Assembly: GCF_012726175.1 (NCBI RefSeq)
Contig: NZ_JAASAD010000005.1
Span: 203,222 to 267,221, forward strand
Source: Micromonospora sp. HNM0581
GTDB lineage: Bacteria; Actinomycetota; Actinomycetes; Mycobacteriales; Micromonosporaceae
Reading direction: 5' to 3'
DNA length: 64,000 nt
A program made the translations under genes and the position numbers. Below the pieces are notes generated by a model. It did not search any database, was not told where the DNA came from, and was given only the letters and a program-made list of their open reading frames with translations. The first letter of the stretch is position 1; the number at the start of each line of letters is the position of its first letter. Below are positions 1 to 8,059 of the stretch, in pieces.

Positions 1-662
1 ATGTCGCCGTACCTGTCGACCAGCCGGGCGGCGGTCTTCTCACCGACGCCAGCCACGCCGGGCAGCCCGTCGGACGGGTCACCGCGCAGCGCGGCGAACT
101 CGGCGTACCGGTTGGCCGGCACGCCGTAGCGAGCCCGCACGGCGTCGTCGTCGCAGTCCTCCAACTTGGCCACCCCACGCCCGACGTAGAGCAGCCGCAC
201 CCGCCGGGCGTCGTCGATCAGCTGGAACAGGTCGCGGTCACCGGAGACCACCTCCACCGGGCCGGGCTCGGTCACCGAGAGGGTGCCCAACACGTCGTCG
301 GCCTCGTAGCCGGTCGCGCCGACCACGGCCACCCCCAGCGCGTCGAGCATCTCCAGAATCATCGGCACCTGCGGTGAAAGCGTGTCCGGTACCACCTCGC
401 CGCCCTCGGGTGCCACCCGGTGCGCCTTGTACGACGGCAGCAGCGCGACCCGCCAGTCGGGCCGCCAGTCGTGGTCCATCGCGCACACCATCCGCCCCGG
501 CCGGCGGGTGCGCACCAGGTTGGCGAGCATGTCGAGGAACCCGCGCACCGCGTTCACCGGTTGCCCGTCGGCGGTCTTCGCGGCGGACTCGGGAATGCCG
601 AAGTACGCCCGGAAGTAGAGACTGGGCGCGTCGACGAGCATGATCGGGGTCTGCGCTGTCAC
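1..662 (-). CDS. 5'-3' exonuclease (PolA N-terminal exonuclease-like), 3' end outside window
   Basis: Read on the minus strand from GTG at 662, the protein begins [20 protein letters not shown]. The acidic metal-binding clusters of the FEN/PolA exonuclease fold follow in order: [21 protein letters not shown] and [11 protein letters not shown] helix-hairpin-helix segment, [18 protein letters not shown], sits close to the window edge. The family removes RNA primers or 5' flaps during replication and repair. The C-terminus lies outside the window, so a stand-alone exonuclease of about 300 residues is likely but a complete DNA polymerase I cannot be excluded. ATG at 641 is an alternative in-frame start. 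Confidence 0.9.
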   Translation of the reverse strand, partial: MTAQTPIMLVDAPSLYFRAYFGIPESAAKTADGQPVNAVRGFLDMLANLVRTRRPGRMVCAMDHDWRPDWRVALLPSYKAHRVAPEGGEVVPDTLSPQVPMILEMLDALGVAVVGATGYEADDVLGTLSVTEPGPVEVVSGDRDLFQLIDDARRVRLLYVGRGVAKLEDCDDDAVRARYGVPANRYAEFAALRGDPSDGLPGVAGVGEKTAARLVDRYGD

Positions 663-913
663 GTCCGACAGCCTGGCACACCGCACCGACGTTCCCGGCG
701 CACGACATGGCCAAACGACCGTTAAGCTGACGGTGTGGGGTTCGGGGAGCTGCATCCGCCGCGACGACCGGCCGCTGGCTGCCGTGACGGCCTTCTCCGG
801 CGAACCGGGCAGCTACCTGGCCGGGCCCCACGGCGCCCGCATCGAGGACACCGACGTCCGCACGACGGACGGCGTACGACGGCTCAACACCACCCCACGG
901 AGCTCACCGCGCT

Positions 914-2056
914 ATGACTGTCGACCGGATCCTGCCCACCGAAGAGGCTCGCGACCTGCTGGACTTGACCACCGAACTGGCCGACCGGGAACTCGCGCCG
1001 AAAGTCGTCGAGTACGAGCAACGGGCCGAGTTTCCCCGCGAGGTGCTGCGCACGTTGGGCCGCGCGGGCCTGCTCGGTCTGCCCTACCCGCAGGAGTACG
1101 GCGGTGCCGCACAGCCCTACGAGGTGTACCTCCAGGTGCTGGAGATCCTGGCCGGCCGCTGGTTGGCGGTCGCCGAGGCGGTGAGTGTGCACACCCTGTC
1201 CTGCCACCCGGTCGCCACGTTCGGCAGCGAGGAACAGCGCAAGCTGCTACCCGACATGATCGGCGGTGAGCTGATCGGGGCGTACTGCCTGTCGGAGCCG
1301 CAGGGAGGTTCGGACGCCGCGGCAATGACCACCAGAGCGGTACGTGCCGGAGACGGTTACGTCGTCACCGGCACCAAAGCGTGGATCACCCACGCGCAGG
1401 TGGCCGACTTCTACAACATCTTCTGCCGTACCGGCGGCCCGGGCCCGAAGGGCATCTCCTGCCTGCTCGCCGACCGCGCCACACCGGGCATCCACCCGCA
1501 GGCCGCCGAACGCACCATGGGGTTGCGCTCCTCCCCGGTGGCGCAGCTCGTCCTCGACGACGCCCGGGTGCCCGCCGACCGGTTGATCGGCGGCGAGGGA
1601 GCCGGCTTCACCATCGCCATGTCCGCTCTGGACTCCGGGCGGCTGGGTATCGCCGCCTGCGCGGTCGGGCTCGCCCAGGCGGCGCTGGACTACGCGGTGG
1701 CCTACGCCCGGCAACGTGAACAGTTCGGCCGGTCGGTCATCGACTTCCAGGGGCTCGGGTTCACCCTGGCCGACCTGGCCACCCAGATCTCCGCGGCGCG
1801 GGCGTTGACACTGACGGCGGCCCGGTTACGGGACGCGGGACGGCCGTACTCGATCGAGGCGGCCAAGGCGAAACTGTTCGCCACGGACGTGGCGATGCGG
1901 GTGACCGTCGACGCGGTACAGGTTCTCGGCGGCGCGGGTTTCGTCGCCGACCACCCGGTCGAGCGGTACCTGCGGGAGGCGAAGGTGCTGCAGATCGTGG
2001 AGGGAACCAACCAGATCCAACGGCTGGTGATCTCCCGGGCACTGGCTAAGGGCTGA
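914..2056 (+). CDS. Acyl-CoA dehydrogenase
   Basis: At 380 residues this is the usual length for the family. It has the all-alpha N-terminal domain, the flavin-binding CLSEPQGGSD segment near residue 125, and the C-terminal helical domain ending in VEGTNQIQRLVISRAL, whose Glu is the expected catalytic base. It oxidises an acyl-CoA to the 2-enoyl-CoA with FAD, passing electrons to ETF. Chain-length specificity cannot be read from sequence; a short-chain or glutaryl-CoA-like substrate is possible. The 250 bases upstream hold no convincing gene. An Lrp-type regulator follows 77 bases downstream on the same strand and may control it. Confidence 0.92.
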   Translation: MTVDRILPTEEARDLLDLTTELADRELAPKVVEYEQRAEFPREVLRTLGRAGLLGLPYPQEYGGAAQPYEVYLQVLEILAGRWLAVAEAVSVHTLSCHPVATFGSEEQRKLLPDMIGGELIGAYCLSEPQGGSDAAAMTTRAVRAGDGYVVTGTKAWITHAQVADFYNIFCRTGGPGPKGISCLLADRATPGIHPQAAERTMGLRSSPVAQLVLDDARVPADRLIGGEGAGFTIAMSALDSGRLGIAACAVGLAQAALDYAVAYARQREQFGRSVIDFQGLGFTLADLATQISAARALTLTAARLRDAGRPYSIEAAKAKLFATDVAMRVTVDAVQVLGGAGFVADHPVERYLREAKVLQIVEGTNQIQRLVISRALAKG

Positions 2057-2133
2057 CCGTAGGCGATCAGGTCCGCGCAGAAAGCGACAGTCAGCGGGAT
2101 GGCCGGTCGCGTCAACCGCTCGTACCCGGTAGG

Positions 2134-2652
2134 TTGCACGCCGTGGAGGAGATCGACCGCGCCATCGTGGTGGCGCTGACCACGGACGGCCGGCTGTCGT
2201 ACACCGACCTGGCGGAGAAGGTCGGCCTGTCGGTCTCGGCGGTGCACCAGCGGGTACGCCGGCTGGAACAACGAGGAGTGATCAAGGGCTATGCCGCGCG
2301 GGTCTCCTTCGAGGCGCTGGACCTGCCACTGACGGCGTTCGTCGCGATCCGCCCGTTCGATCCGTCGCAGCCCGACGACGCACCGGAACGGCTGGCGCAC
2401 CTGCCGGAGATCGATTCGTGCTACTCGGTGGCGGGGGAGGACTTCTACCTGCTGCTGGTGCGGGTGGCCGGGCCGGTCGACCTGGAGCGGGTGCTCCAGG
2501 AGATAAGGACCGCCGCCAACGTCACCACCCGCACCACGGTGGTGCTGTCCACCCCGTACGAGCACCGCCCGCCGAAGGTCCTTCCCGGCCCGGCAACACC
2601 GCCTCGCACCCGTGGGGTGACGCCTCCGGCGGCGGGCTCACCGGCGGACTGA
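2134..2652 (+). CDS. Lrp/AsnC family transcriptional regulator
   Basis: The protein opens with EEIDRAIVVALTTDGRLSYT and a winged helix-turn-helix (about residues 8-55, recognition helix SVSAVHQRVRRLEQRG). The RAM/AsnC effector domain follows (about 68-145). Such proteins form octamers that sense amino acids or other small ligands. The start is either TTG 2134 or GTG 2143; GTG 2143 gives the usual family N-terminus. The last 25 residues are Pro/Gly-rich and probably disordered. The acyl-CoA dehydrogenase upstream is the nearest candidate target; the lysine-degradation cluster at 6.5-14.7 kb is another possibility, but that is inference. Confidence 0.9.
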   Translation: MHAVEEIDRAIVVALTTDGRLSYTDLAEKVGLSVSAVHQRVRRLEQRGVIKGYAARVSFEALDLPLTAFVAIRPFDPSQPDDAPERLAHLPEIDSCYSVAGEDFYLLLVRVAGPVDLERVLQEIRTAANVTTRTTVVLSTPYEHRPPKVLPGPATPPRTRGVTPPAAGSPAD

Positions 2653-2804
2653 CCCGAAATACCCGGTGCCGCCGCGGCCCAGGAGACGGGGCTAGGATCC
2701 ATCCCTGATTCGGCGGAAGCGAGACCCGGATCATGACCGGGACGCAGGGCCGGCTTCCACCGCCCGCGTCCGGTCGCCTCGCGTGTCTCGAAGGGGAGGA
2801 TGAG

Positions 2805-2861
2805 ATGTACCGCTCGATGCGATCGCGTTCCCGCCAGATGGCGGCCGGAGTCCGCTCATGA
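2805..2861 (+). CDS. Short leader ORF (18 codons) coupled to the pyruvyl transferase gene
   Basis: A strong Shine-Dalgarno (AAGGGGAGG, 2791-2799) precedes ATG 2805, which opens an 18-residue Arg/Ser-rich frame, MYRSMRSRSRQMAAGVRS. Its TGA overlaps the ATG of the next gene in an ATGA junction. The downstream gene has no comparable ribosome site of its own, so translation is probably coupled through this leader. It may be only a ribosome-loading device; no amino-acid attenuation signature is apparent. Confidence 0.45.
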   Translation: MYRSMRSRSRQMAAGVRS

Positions 2862-4312
2862 CACGCATTCTCATCCGCGCCGGCAAGAGCCCGTTGACCG
2901 TGCTGTCCCACGAGCAAAGCCTGTCCACCTCTCGGTTGGGTGTCTTCGGATCAAACTCTGGGAACATGCTGTTTTACAGCGCGGTGTTCCGGGTCCTGAG
3001 CGTCCCCGGCGCCGAGCTCGTCGCCAACTCCTACGTTCACGAACGTCCGGTGCACCTGGGCACCTACGTCAGCCGGACCAACGAGGAGTTCGACCGGTTC
3101 GTCCTGCCGATGGCGAATTCCTACCGGGACACCTTCCTGCCGCACCTGGAACGCCTCGCCAAGGTCATCGAACGGTTGAAGATCCCGGTCACCGTGGTCG
3201 GCATCGGCGCGCAGCTGCCGTACGGCACCGAGTTCGACTCGCTTCCCGACGACTACAAGAAGATCGTCACGCGGTTCACCCGAGCCGTCCTCGACCGGTC
3301 GGCCTCAATCGGCGTACGCGGCGAGTACACGGCCCGCATGTTGAAGTACCTCGGTTTCGGCGACGAGCACGTGCGGGTGATCGGCTGCCCGTCGATGTTC
3401 GGCAACGGGCCCCTGGGACCACTGGTACGCAAGGTGGACCGGCTGGCCGACGACAGTCCGATCGCCATCTCGTACACGCCGAAGGTGAAGGGGGTCGACC
3501 GGCTGGTCGAGGCGAACACCCTCCGGTACCCGAACAGTGTCATCGTGCCGCAGCAGCATCAGCGACTGGCGCTCATGCTGTGGGGTGAGAACCCGGCCAA
3601 GGTCCCCAACAAGCGGATGCCCATCCACACCGATCATCCGCTCTACGAGAGCGACCGGATGCGGTTCTTCGTGGACGCCTCGACCTGGACCGAGTTCATG
3701 GCCGAGCAGCACTTCGCCTTCGGCACCCGTATCCACGGCAACGTCGCAGGCGTGCTGGCGGGCACGCCGTCGGTGGTGTTGGCGCACGATTCCCGCACCG
3801 TCGAACTCTCCGAGTACCACGGCATCCCGTACCGTCTCTACTCCGAGCTGCCGCCGGATGTCGACGCGCAGCGGCTCTACGAGGAAGCGGACTTCGACGT
3901 CTTCGGGACGCGTCAGGCCGAGACCTTCGACACCTACGTGCGGTTCCTCGAGCACAACGACCTGGAGCACGTGTTCCAGCCGGGCAAGGCCAACCCGGCC
4001 TACGACAAGGCGCTCGCCGCCGCCCCGTTCCCCGGCCCGGTGCACACGCTGATGGCCTCGGACGTCATCGGGCGACGCCAGGTGATGTCCCGGCTGCGCT
4101 GGCTGCGGCAGGGACACGAGGGTGATCTGGAGCGCCGTGCCTACGATTTCGAACCACCGTTCCGCGAACCGCGCGGAGCGAGGACGCTTGAGGAGCGGGT
4201 AGCCGAGTTGGAGAAGGAACTCAAGGTGCATCGGGAGTCGCTGGCGAGCTGGCGGGGCCGGATGGGTCGGGTGCTGCGGATCAACCCGTTGTCCACGGGG
4301 GGCCGGCGGTGA
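2858..4312 (+). CDS. Polysaccharide pyruvyl transferase family protein
   Basis: The 484-residue protein has the layout of the CsaB/WcaK superfamily: a Rossmann-like N-terminal half with SNSGNMLFYSAV near residue 32, TVVGIGAQLPYG near 110 and SIGVRGEYTARML near 148, and a C-terminal half with AEQHFAFGTRIHGNVAGVLAGT-type sequence (split here by position: AEQHFAFGTRIHG near 283, NVAGVLAGTPSVVLAHDSRT after it). Members add ketal pyruvate to wall or exopolysaccharides. The C-terminus, after about residue 440, is a predicted coiled coil (TLEERVAELEKELKVHRESL). It overlaps the downstream CDP-glycerol-type transferase by four bases, so the pair probably works on one surface polymer. The actual acceptor is unknown. 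Confidence 0.85.
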   Translation: MTRILIRAGKSPLTVLSHEQSLSTSRLGVFGSNSGNMLFYSAVFRVLSVPGAELVANSYVHERPVHLGTYVSRTNEEFDRFVLPMANSYRDTFLPHLERLAKVIERLKIPVTVVGIGAQLPYGTEFDSLPDDYKKIVTRFTRAVLDRSASIGVRGEYTARMLKYLGFGDEHVRVIGCPSMFGNGPLGPLVRKVDRLADDSPIAISYTPKVKGVDRLVEANTLRYPNSVIVPQQHQRLALMLWGENPAKVPNKRMPIHTDHPLYESDRMRFFVDASTWTEFMAEQHFAFGTRIHGNVAGVLAGTPSVVLAHDSRTVELSEYHGIPYRLYSELPPDVDAQRLYEEADFDVFGTRQAETFDTYVRFLEHNDLEHVFQPGKANPAYDKALAAAPFPGPVHTLMASDVIGRRQVMSRLRWLRQGHEGDLERRAYDFEPPFREPRGARTLEERVAELEKELKVHRESLASWRGRMGRVLRINPLSTGGRR

Positions 4313-6018
4313 CGACGGCGGGTCCGAAGACGTCCCGACCGGGGGCATGGGTGGCGTCGAAGTCGGGAGGGCGCCTCCTCGCCACGTCGATCGACGTGGC
4401 GGCCCTCGCCGTGCTGCTGCTGGCGGCGGTGGGCGGTTCCCGACTGTGGGCGTTGCCGCCGGCCCTGCTGGCAGTCGGGCTGCTGGCGTGGACGTGGCGT
4501 GACGCGCTGCGGGTGAAAGCGGTGTCGCCCTCGAAGGCCGCGGTGCCGCGCGTCCTGCTGCTCGCCGGCGCGTATCTGCTCGGCACCGTGCACGACGGCG
4601 TCGATCCCGGGCTCGCTGTCGGCGTGGCCCTGGCCGGTCTGGCGGTGCTCAGCGAAACCCCGATGGGGTTCATCGCCCGCGCCGCGTACCCGGTGACGGC
4701 CAATCTCCCGGGCATCGGCACCCAACCGTACCGGCGCCCGAACACGAGCCGCGCGGTACTCGTCAACGGTGCCGTGGTGCCTGTGGTGCTCGTCTGTGCC
4801 TTCGCCGGCATCCCGGGGGTGATCGCCGCAGTGGTGTCGGCGGCGGCGCTCGGCCTGTCGTTGTTCACCCTGTGGCAGGCAGTGGGCCGGGTCCGGGCGA
4901 GGCGGACCAGCGAACGGAACCTCTCCAAGGCGCTCACCGCCTACGAACCGGCGTTCGTGGTGCACTGGACCGCGCCGGCCGGCACCGCGTACCAGATCGC
5001 GATGTGGCTGCCCTATCTGGAGCGGCTCGGTCGGAAGTTCTTCGTGCTGGTGCGCGGTGAGGCCAACTTCAACGAGGTGGCGGCACTGACCAAGGCTCCG
5101 GTGGTGCTGCGGACCGCGCTGGAGGACATGGACGCCGTGGTCACCCCGTCGATGCGGGCCGCCTTCTACGTGAACACCGCGACGAAGAACAACCATCTCC
5201 TGCGGTACACGAACCTGACACACATCCAGCTCAACCACGGTGACAGCGACAAGGTGCCGAGTCACAACCCGGTCTTCCGGATGTACGACAAGAACTTCGT
5301 CGCCGGTCAGGCCGCGATCGACCGTTTCGCGGCCAACGGGGTGAAGATGCCGGTGGAGATGTTCAGCGTCGTCGGGCGACCCCAGGTGGAGAACGTGGCG
5401 GTGGCAGCCAAGCCGATCGCCTCGATCACCAACCCCCGGGTGCTCTACGCGCCGACGTGGGCGGGTTTCTACGCCGACTCGAACTACTCGTCACTGCACG
5501 TCGGCTACGACATCGTCCAGGCGCTGGTGGAGCGCGGGTGCAGCATCGTGTTCCGGCCGCACCCGTACAGTCACCGGTCGGCGGCACTGGGTCGCGAGTG
5601 TGAGCGGATCAAGGCGCTGTTGGCCGAGGACCATCGGACCAGTGGGCGGCCCCACGTGTTCGGCAGACAGGCCGAGGTGAAGATGTCGGTGATGGACTGT
5701 TTCAACGCGTCGGACGCAATGGTGTCGGACGTGTCGAGTGTGGTTGCCGACTACCTGTACTCGGAGAAGCCCTTCGCGATGGTGGCTGTGTCGACCCCGG
5801 CGGTCACCTTCACCGACGAGTTTCCGTTGGGGCGGGCCAGCTACGTCATCGACGCCCACGGTGGGCAGGTGAAGGGGCTCGGCGCGGTCCTCGACGACTT
5901 CCTCGGTGCTGACCCGTTGGCCTCCACCCGGCAGGACATCAAGAAGTATTATCTCGGCGACATTCCGTCGGATCGTTACGCGCAGCGTTTCCTGGACGAG
6001 GCGTCGAGTTACCTCTGA
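4309..6018 (+). CDS. CDP-glycerol glycerophosphotransferase family protein (TagB/TagF-like) with membrane N-terminus
   Basis: GTG 4309 overlaps the upstream stop (GTGA). The N-terminal 190 residues of 569 contain several hydrophobic segments. The cytosolic C-terminal part carries the TagB/TagF signatures: QLNHGDSDK near residue 305, VLYAPTWAGFY near 380, IVFRPHPYSHRS near 413 and MVSDVSSVVADYLY near 470. The family transfers polyol phosphate from a CDP-activated donor onto a lipid-linked wall polymer. Together with the coupled pyruvyl transferase this looks like a teichoic-acid-like polymer module. Donor identity is not determined by the motifs. A 11-bp hairpin terminates the unit. Confidence 0.88.
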   Translation: MTTAGPKTSRPGAWVASKSGGRLLATSIDVAALAVLLLAAVGGSRLWALPPALLAVGLLAWTWRDALRVKAVSPSKAAVPRVLLLAGAYLLGTVHDGVDPGLAVGVALAGLAVLSETPMGFIARAAYPVTANLPGIGTQPYRRPNTSRAVLVNGAVVPVVLVCAFAGIPGVIAAVVSAAALGLSLFTLWQAVGRVRARRTSERNLSKALTAYEPAFVVHWTAPAGTAYQIAMWLPYLERLGRKFFVLVRGEANFNEVAALTKAPVVLRTALEDMDAVVTPSMRAAFYVNTATKNNHLLRYTNLTHIQLNHGDSDKVPSHNPVFRMYDKNFVAGQAAIDRFAANGVKMPVEMFSVVGRPQVENVAVAAKPIASITNPRVLYAPTWAGFYADSNYSSLHVGYDIVQALVERGCSIVFRPHPYSHRSAALGRECERIKALLAEDHRTSGRPHVFGRQAEVKMSVMDCFNASDAMVSDVSSVVADYLYSEKPFAMVAVSTPAVTFTDEFPLGRASYVIDAHGGQVKGLGAVLDDFLGADPLASTRQDIKKYYLGDIPSDRYAQRFLDEASSYL

Positions 6019-6036
6019 GCCCAGCGGATTGTGCGT

Positions 6037-6075
6037 ACCGGCTCCGGGCCCGGCTTCGTGCCGACCGGAGCCGGT
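6037..6075 (+). terminator. Hairpin terminator after the wall-polymer pair
   Basis: Perfect 11-bp arms ACCGGCTCCGG (6037-6047) and its complement (6065-6075) flank a 17-base loop, 19 bases after the stop. There is no U tract, as is common in this group. Confidence 0.6.
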
Positions 6076-6098
6076 GCCGTTGCGGGCCTGACCCTAGT

Positions 6099-6108
6099 GT
6101 CCTAGGAC
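6099..6108. promoter_or_regulatory. Palindrome GTCCTAGGAC upstream of csbD
   Basis: The 10-bp palindrome is followed by GCATTAG. The same palindrome occurs at 60236-60245 before the universal stress protein gene, followed by GATAGT. Both downstream genes belong to stress-associated families, so a shared operator or promoter element is possible; this is inference from two sites. Confidence 0.35.
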
Positions 6109-6227
6109 GCATTAGCGGGTGTGCCCCACCTCCCCGCCCACCGTTTCACCACGCCGCACCGGGGGACACCACCGATGGAGCGCCGCAGATCGTGTCGCTC
6201 CATCGCCGAAAGAGGCAGGGAGGCGAC

Positions 6228-6422
6228 ATGAGCTTCACCGACAAGGCGAAGAACAAGGTCGAGGAACTGAGTGGTGCCGCGAGAGAGCGGATCGGCGACA
6301 TGACCGACAACGAACGCATGCGGGCCGAGGGCGCCAGCCAGCAGAGCGACGCCCGTGCCCGTCAGGCCGGTGAGGACACGAAGGCGGCCGGGCGCAACGC
6401 GAAGGACGCCTTCACGAAGTGA
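6228..6422 (+). CDS. CsbD family stress protein
   Basis: The 64-residue product, MSFTDKAKNKVEELSGAARE..., has the CsbD signature of a small, charged, glycine-containing helical protein. CsbD family members are strongly induced by general stress in many bacteria; their biochemical role is not known. ATG 6228 is chosen because AGGCAGGGAGG lies just upstream; an in-frame start at 6192 would add residues that do not fit the family. A 38-base perfect palindrome ends the gene and separates it from convergent kamA. Confidence 0.9.
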   Translation: MSFTDKAKNKVEELSGAARERIGDMTDNERMRAEGASQQSDARARQAGEDTKAAGRNAKDAFTK

Positions 6423-6438
6423 CCGCCTGAAAGCGGAA

Positions 6439-6476
6439 CGAAGCGGCCCGCCGGATCGATCCGGCGGGCCGCTTCG
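6439..6476. terminator. Bidirectional terminator between csbD and kamA
   Basis: A perfect 19-bp inverted repeat without spacer (left arm starts CGAAGCGGCCCGCCGG) lies between the convergent stops at 6422 and 6516, so it can serve both genes. Confidence 0.8.
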
Positions 6477-6515
6477 CGGTGTGGCGCGCGTCAGGTGGGA
6501 CAGGAGCCCGGCTGG

Positions 6516-7919
6516 TCAGGCGTCGCGGTGGACGCGCCACCACTGCCGACCCTCCTCGGGGAGGGTGTCGATCGGGTCGTAGTAGGCGTAGCGCTTGCTC
6601 AGCGCCTCAAGGTCGGCCGACTCGATGGAGGTGCGGTAGTTCTTCGTCCAGTAGGAGATGCCGCGTTCCCGGTCGTAGTCGGTGACCATGTGCACCCATC
6701 GTTTGCCGACGAACGGCACGTCACAGACGATCCGCGGGGTGGCGTACCCGGGCAGGTAGCCCATGATGTCGTGCTGGAGTTGCTGGGCGTGCCATACCGG
6801 GACCCGCCAGTGCTCGGCGTTCGGGATCATGTCGCACATGTAGAAGTAGTAGGGCAAGATGCCTGCTTCGCCCTGTAGCGCGAAGCAGAGGTCGAGCAGG
6901 TCGGTGCTTGTGGCGTTGACCCCGCGCATCAGCACACCCTGGTTGCGTACGTCCCGCACGCCCAGGTCGAGAGCGGTCTGCGCGGCCCGGGCGACCAATG
7001 GGGTGAGCGACTGGGCGTGGTTGACGTGGGTGTGGATGGCGAGGTTGACGCCACGACGTGCGGCGGTACGCGCGACCCGTTCCAGTCCTTCGACGACGTC
7101 GGCTTGCAGCCAGTGCTGGGGTAGGCCCATGAGTGCCTTGGTGGCGAGGCGGATGTCGCGGATGGTTTCGATCTCCAGTAGGCGCATCAGGTACGACTCA
7201 AGGTTGCGCCACGGCACGTTCGCCACGTCACCGCCGGAGACGACGACGTCGCGTACGCCGGGGTGGGCCCGCAGGTAGCCGATGTGGGCGTCGTAGCGGT
7301 CGACGGGCTTGAGGGTCAGTTTGAGCTTGTCCACCGTAGGGGTGGAGTTGCCGACCAGGTCCATGCGGGTGCAGTGTCCGCAGTACTGGGGACAGGTGGA
7401 GAGTAGTTCGGCAAGGACCTTCGTGGGGTAGCGGTGGGTGAGGCCCTCGGCCACCCACATGTCGTGTTCGTGCAGGGAGTCGCGGGTGGCGTAGGGGTGT
7501 GACGGCCAGTCGGTGCGTCGGTCGGAGGCGACCGGGATCATGTAGCGCCGGATCGGGTCGGCGAGCAGCGCATCGGTGGTCAACTCGGCGAACGGCACCA
7601 TCGTGTTGATCATTTGTGGGGTCACCAGCATGGACATGGTGGCCAGGGCGTTCTGGTCGGCTTCCAGGTCGGCGTAGAACGTGTCGTCGACGGTGGTGCC
7701 GAGCACGGTGCGCAGTTGCTTGATGTTCTTGACGCAGTTGACGCGTTGCCACTGGGCGCTCTCCCACTGGTCGCGGGTGACGTCACGCCAGCCGGGGAAG
7801 CGGGTCCAGTCGGGCTCGGCGAGCAGGCTGCGGCGGTACTCGTAGGGCTGGTCGGTGCGGGTGGTGGGGGCCGGCGGGGGCGCCGGGATGGTTTGCACCG
7901 GCGGTCGGGTCTGAGTCAC
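6516..7919 (-). CDS. kamA: Lysine 2,3-aminomutase (radical SAM)
   Basis: The 467-residue protein has the radical-SAM cluster motif CPQYCGHC (C176, C180, C183), followed by SAM-binding VVVSGGDV and the family segments DIRLATKALMGLPQHW and LAIHTHVNHAQSLTP. It converts L-lysine to L-beta-lysine using SAM, a 4Fe-4S cluster and PLP. The usual glycine-rich PLP-lysine segment is replaced by CDVPFVGKRW, which supplies a candidate Schiff-base Lys. The N-terminal 25 residues are Pro/Thr-rich and look disordered. It is transcribed divergently from the kdd operon across a 140-bp AT-rich gap, which points to co-regulation in lysine catabolism. A beta-lysine role in secondary metabolism is a less likely alternative. 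Confidence 0.9.
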   Translation of the reverse strand: MTQTRPPVQTIPAPPPAPTTRTDQPYEYRRSLLAEPDWTRFPGWRDVTRDQWESAQWQRVNCVKNIKQLRTVLGTTVDDTFYADLEADQNALATMSMLVTPQMINTMVPFAELTTDALLADPIRRYMIPVASDRRTDWPSHPYATRDSLHEHDMWVAEGLTHRYPTKVLAELLSTCPQYCGHCTRMDLVGNSTPTVDKLKLTLKPVDRYDAHIGYLRAHPGVRDVVVSGGDVANVPWRNLESYLMRLLEIETIRDIRLATKALMGLPQHWLQADVVEGLERVARTAARRGVNLAIHTHVNHAQSLTPLVARAAQTALDLGVRDVRNQGVLMRGVNATSTDLLDLCFALQGEAGILPYYFYMCDMIPNAEHWRVPVWHAQQLQHDIMGYLPGYATPRIVCDVPFVGKRWVHMVTDYDRERGISYWTKNYRTSIESADLEALSKRYAYYDPIDTLPEEGRQWWRVHRDA

Positions 7920-8059
7920 GGCCCCTCCTGTGGTCGGTCTGGTGGTCAGCGCACCGAAGGCTACTGGAAAAATTCCGGTTGAGAAATTAGTCTGCCGTAA
8001 GTTTTCCCGTCATGCGAGTTGAAGGCGGGGCTTCAGGCGGTCGGACAGGGGAGGTTCGT
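7920..8059. promoter_or_regulatory. Divergent promoter region kamA / kdd
   Basis: This 140-bp spacer is distinctly AT-rich for the window between 7963 and 8010, with A- and T-runs GGAAAAATTCC, GAGAAATTAG and AAGTTTTCC. Divergent promoters and a shared regulator site are expected here. No single operator stands out. Confidence 0.5.

Noticed and set aside
6099..6108. GTCCTAGGAC as a DosR-type dormancy box
   Set aside because: The DosR consensus is a longer GGGACTTNNGNCCC-type palindrome; this core is different, so only a neutral motif call is made.
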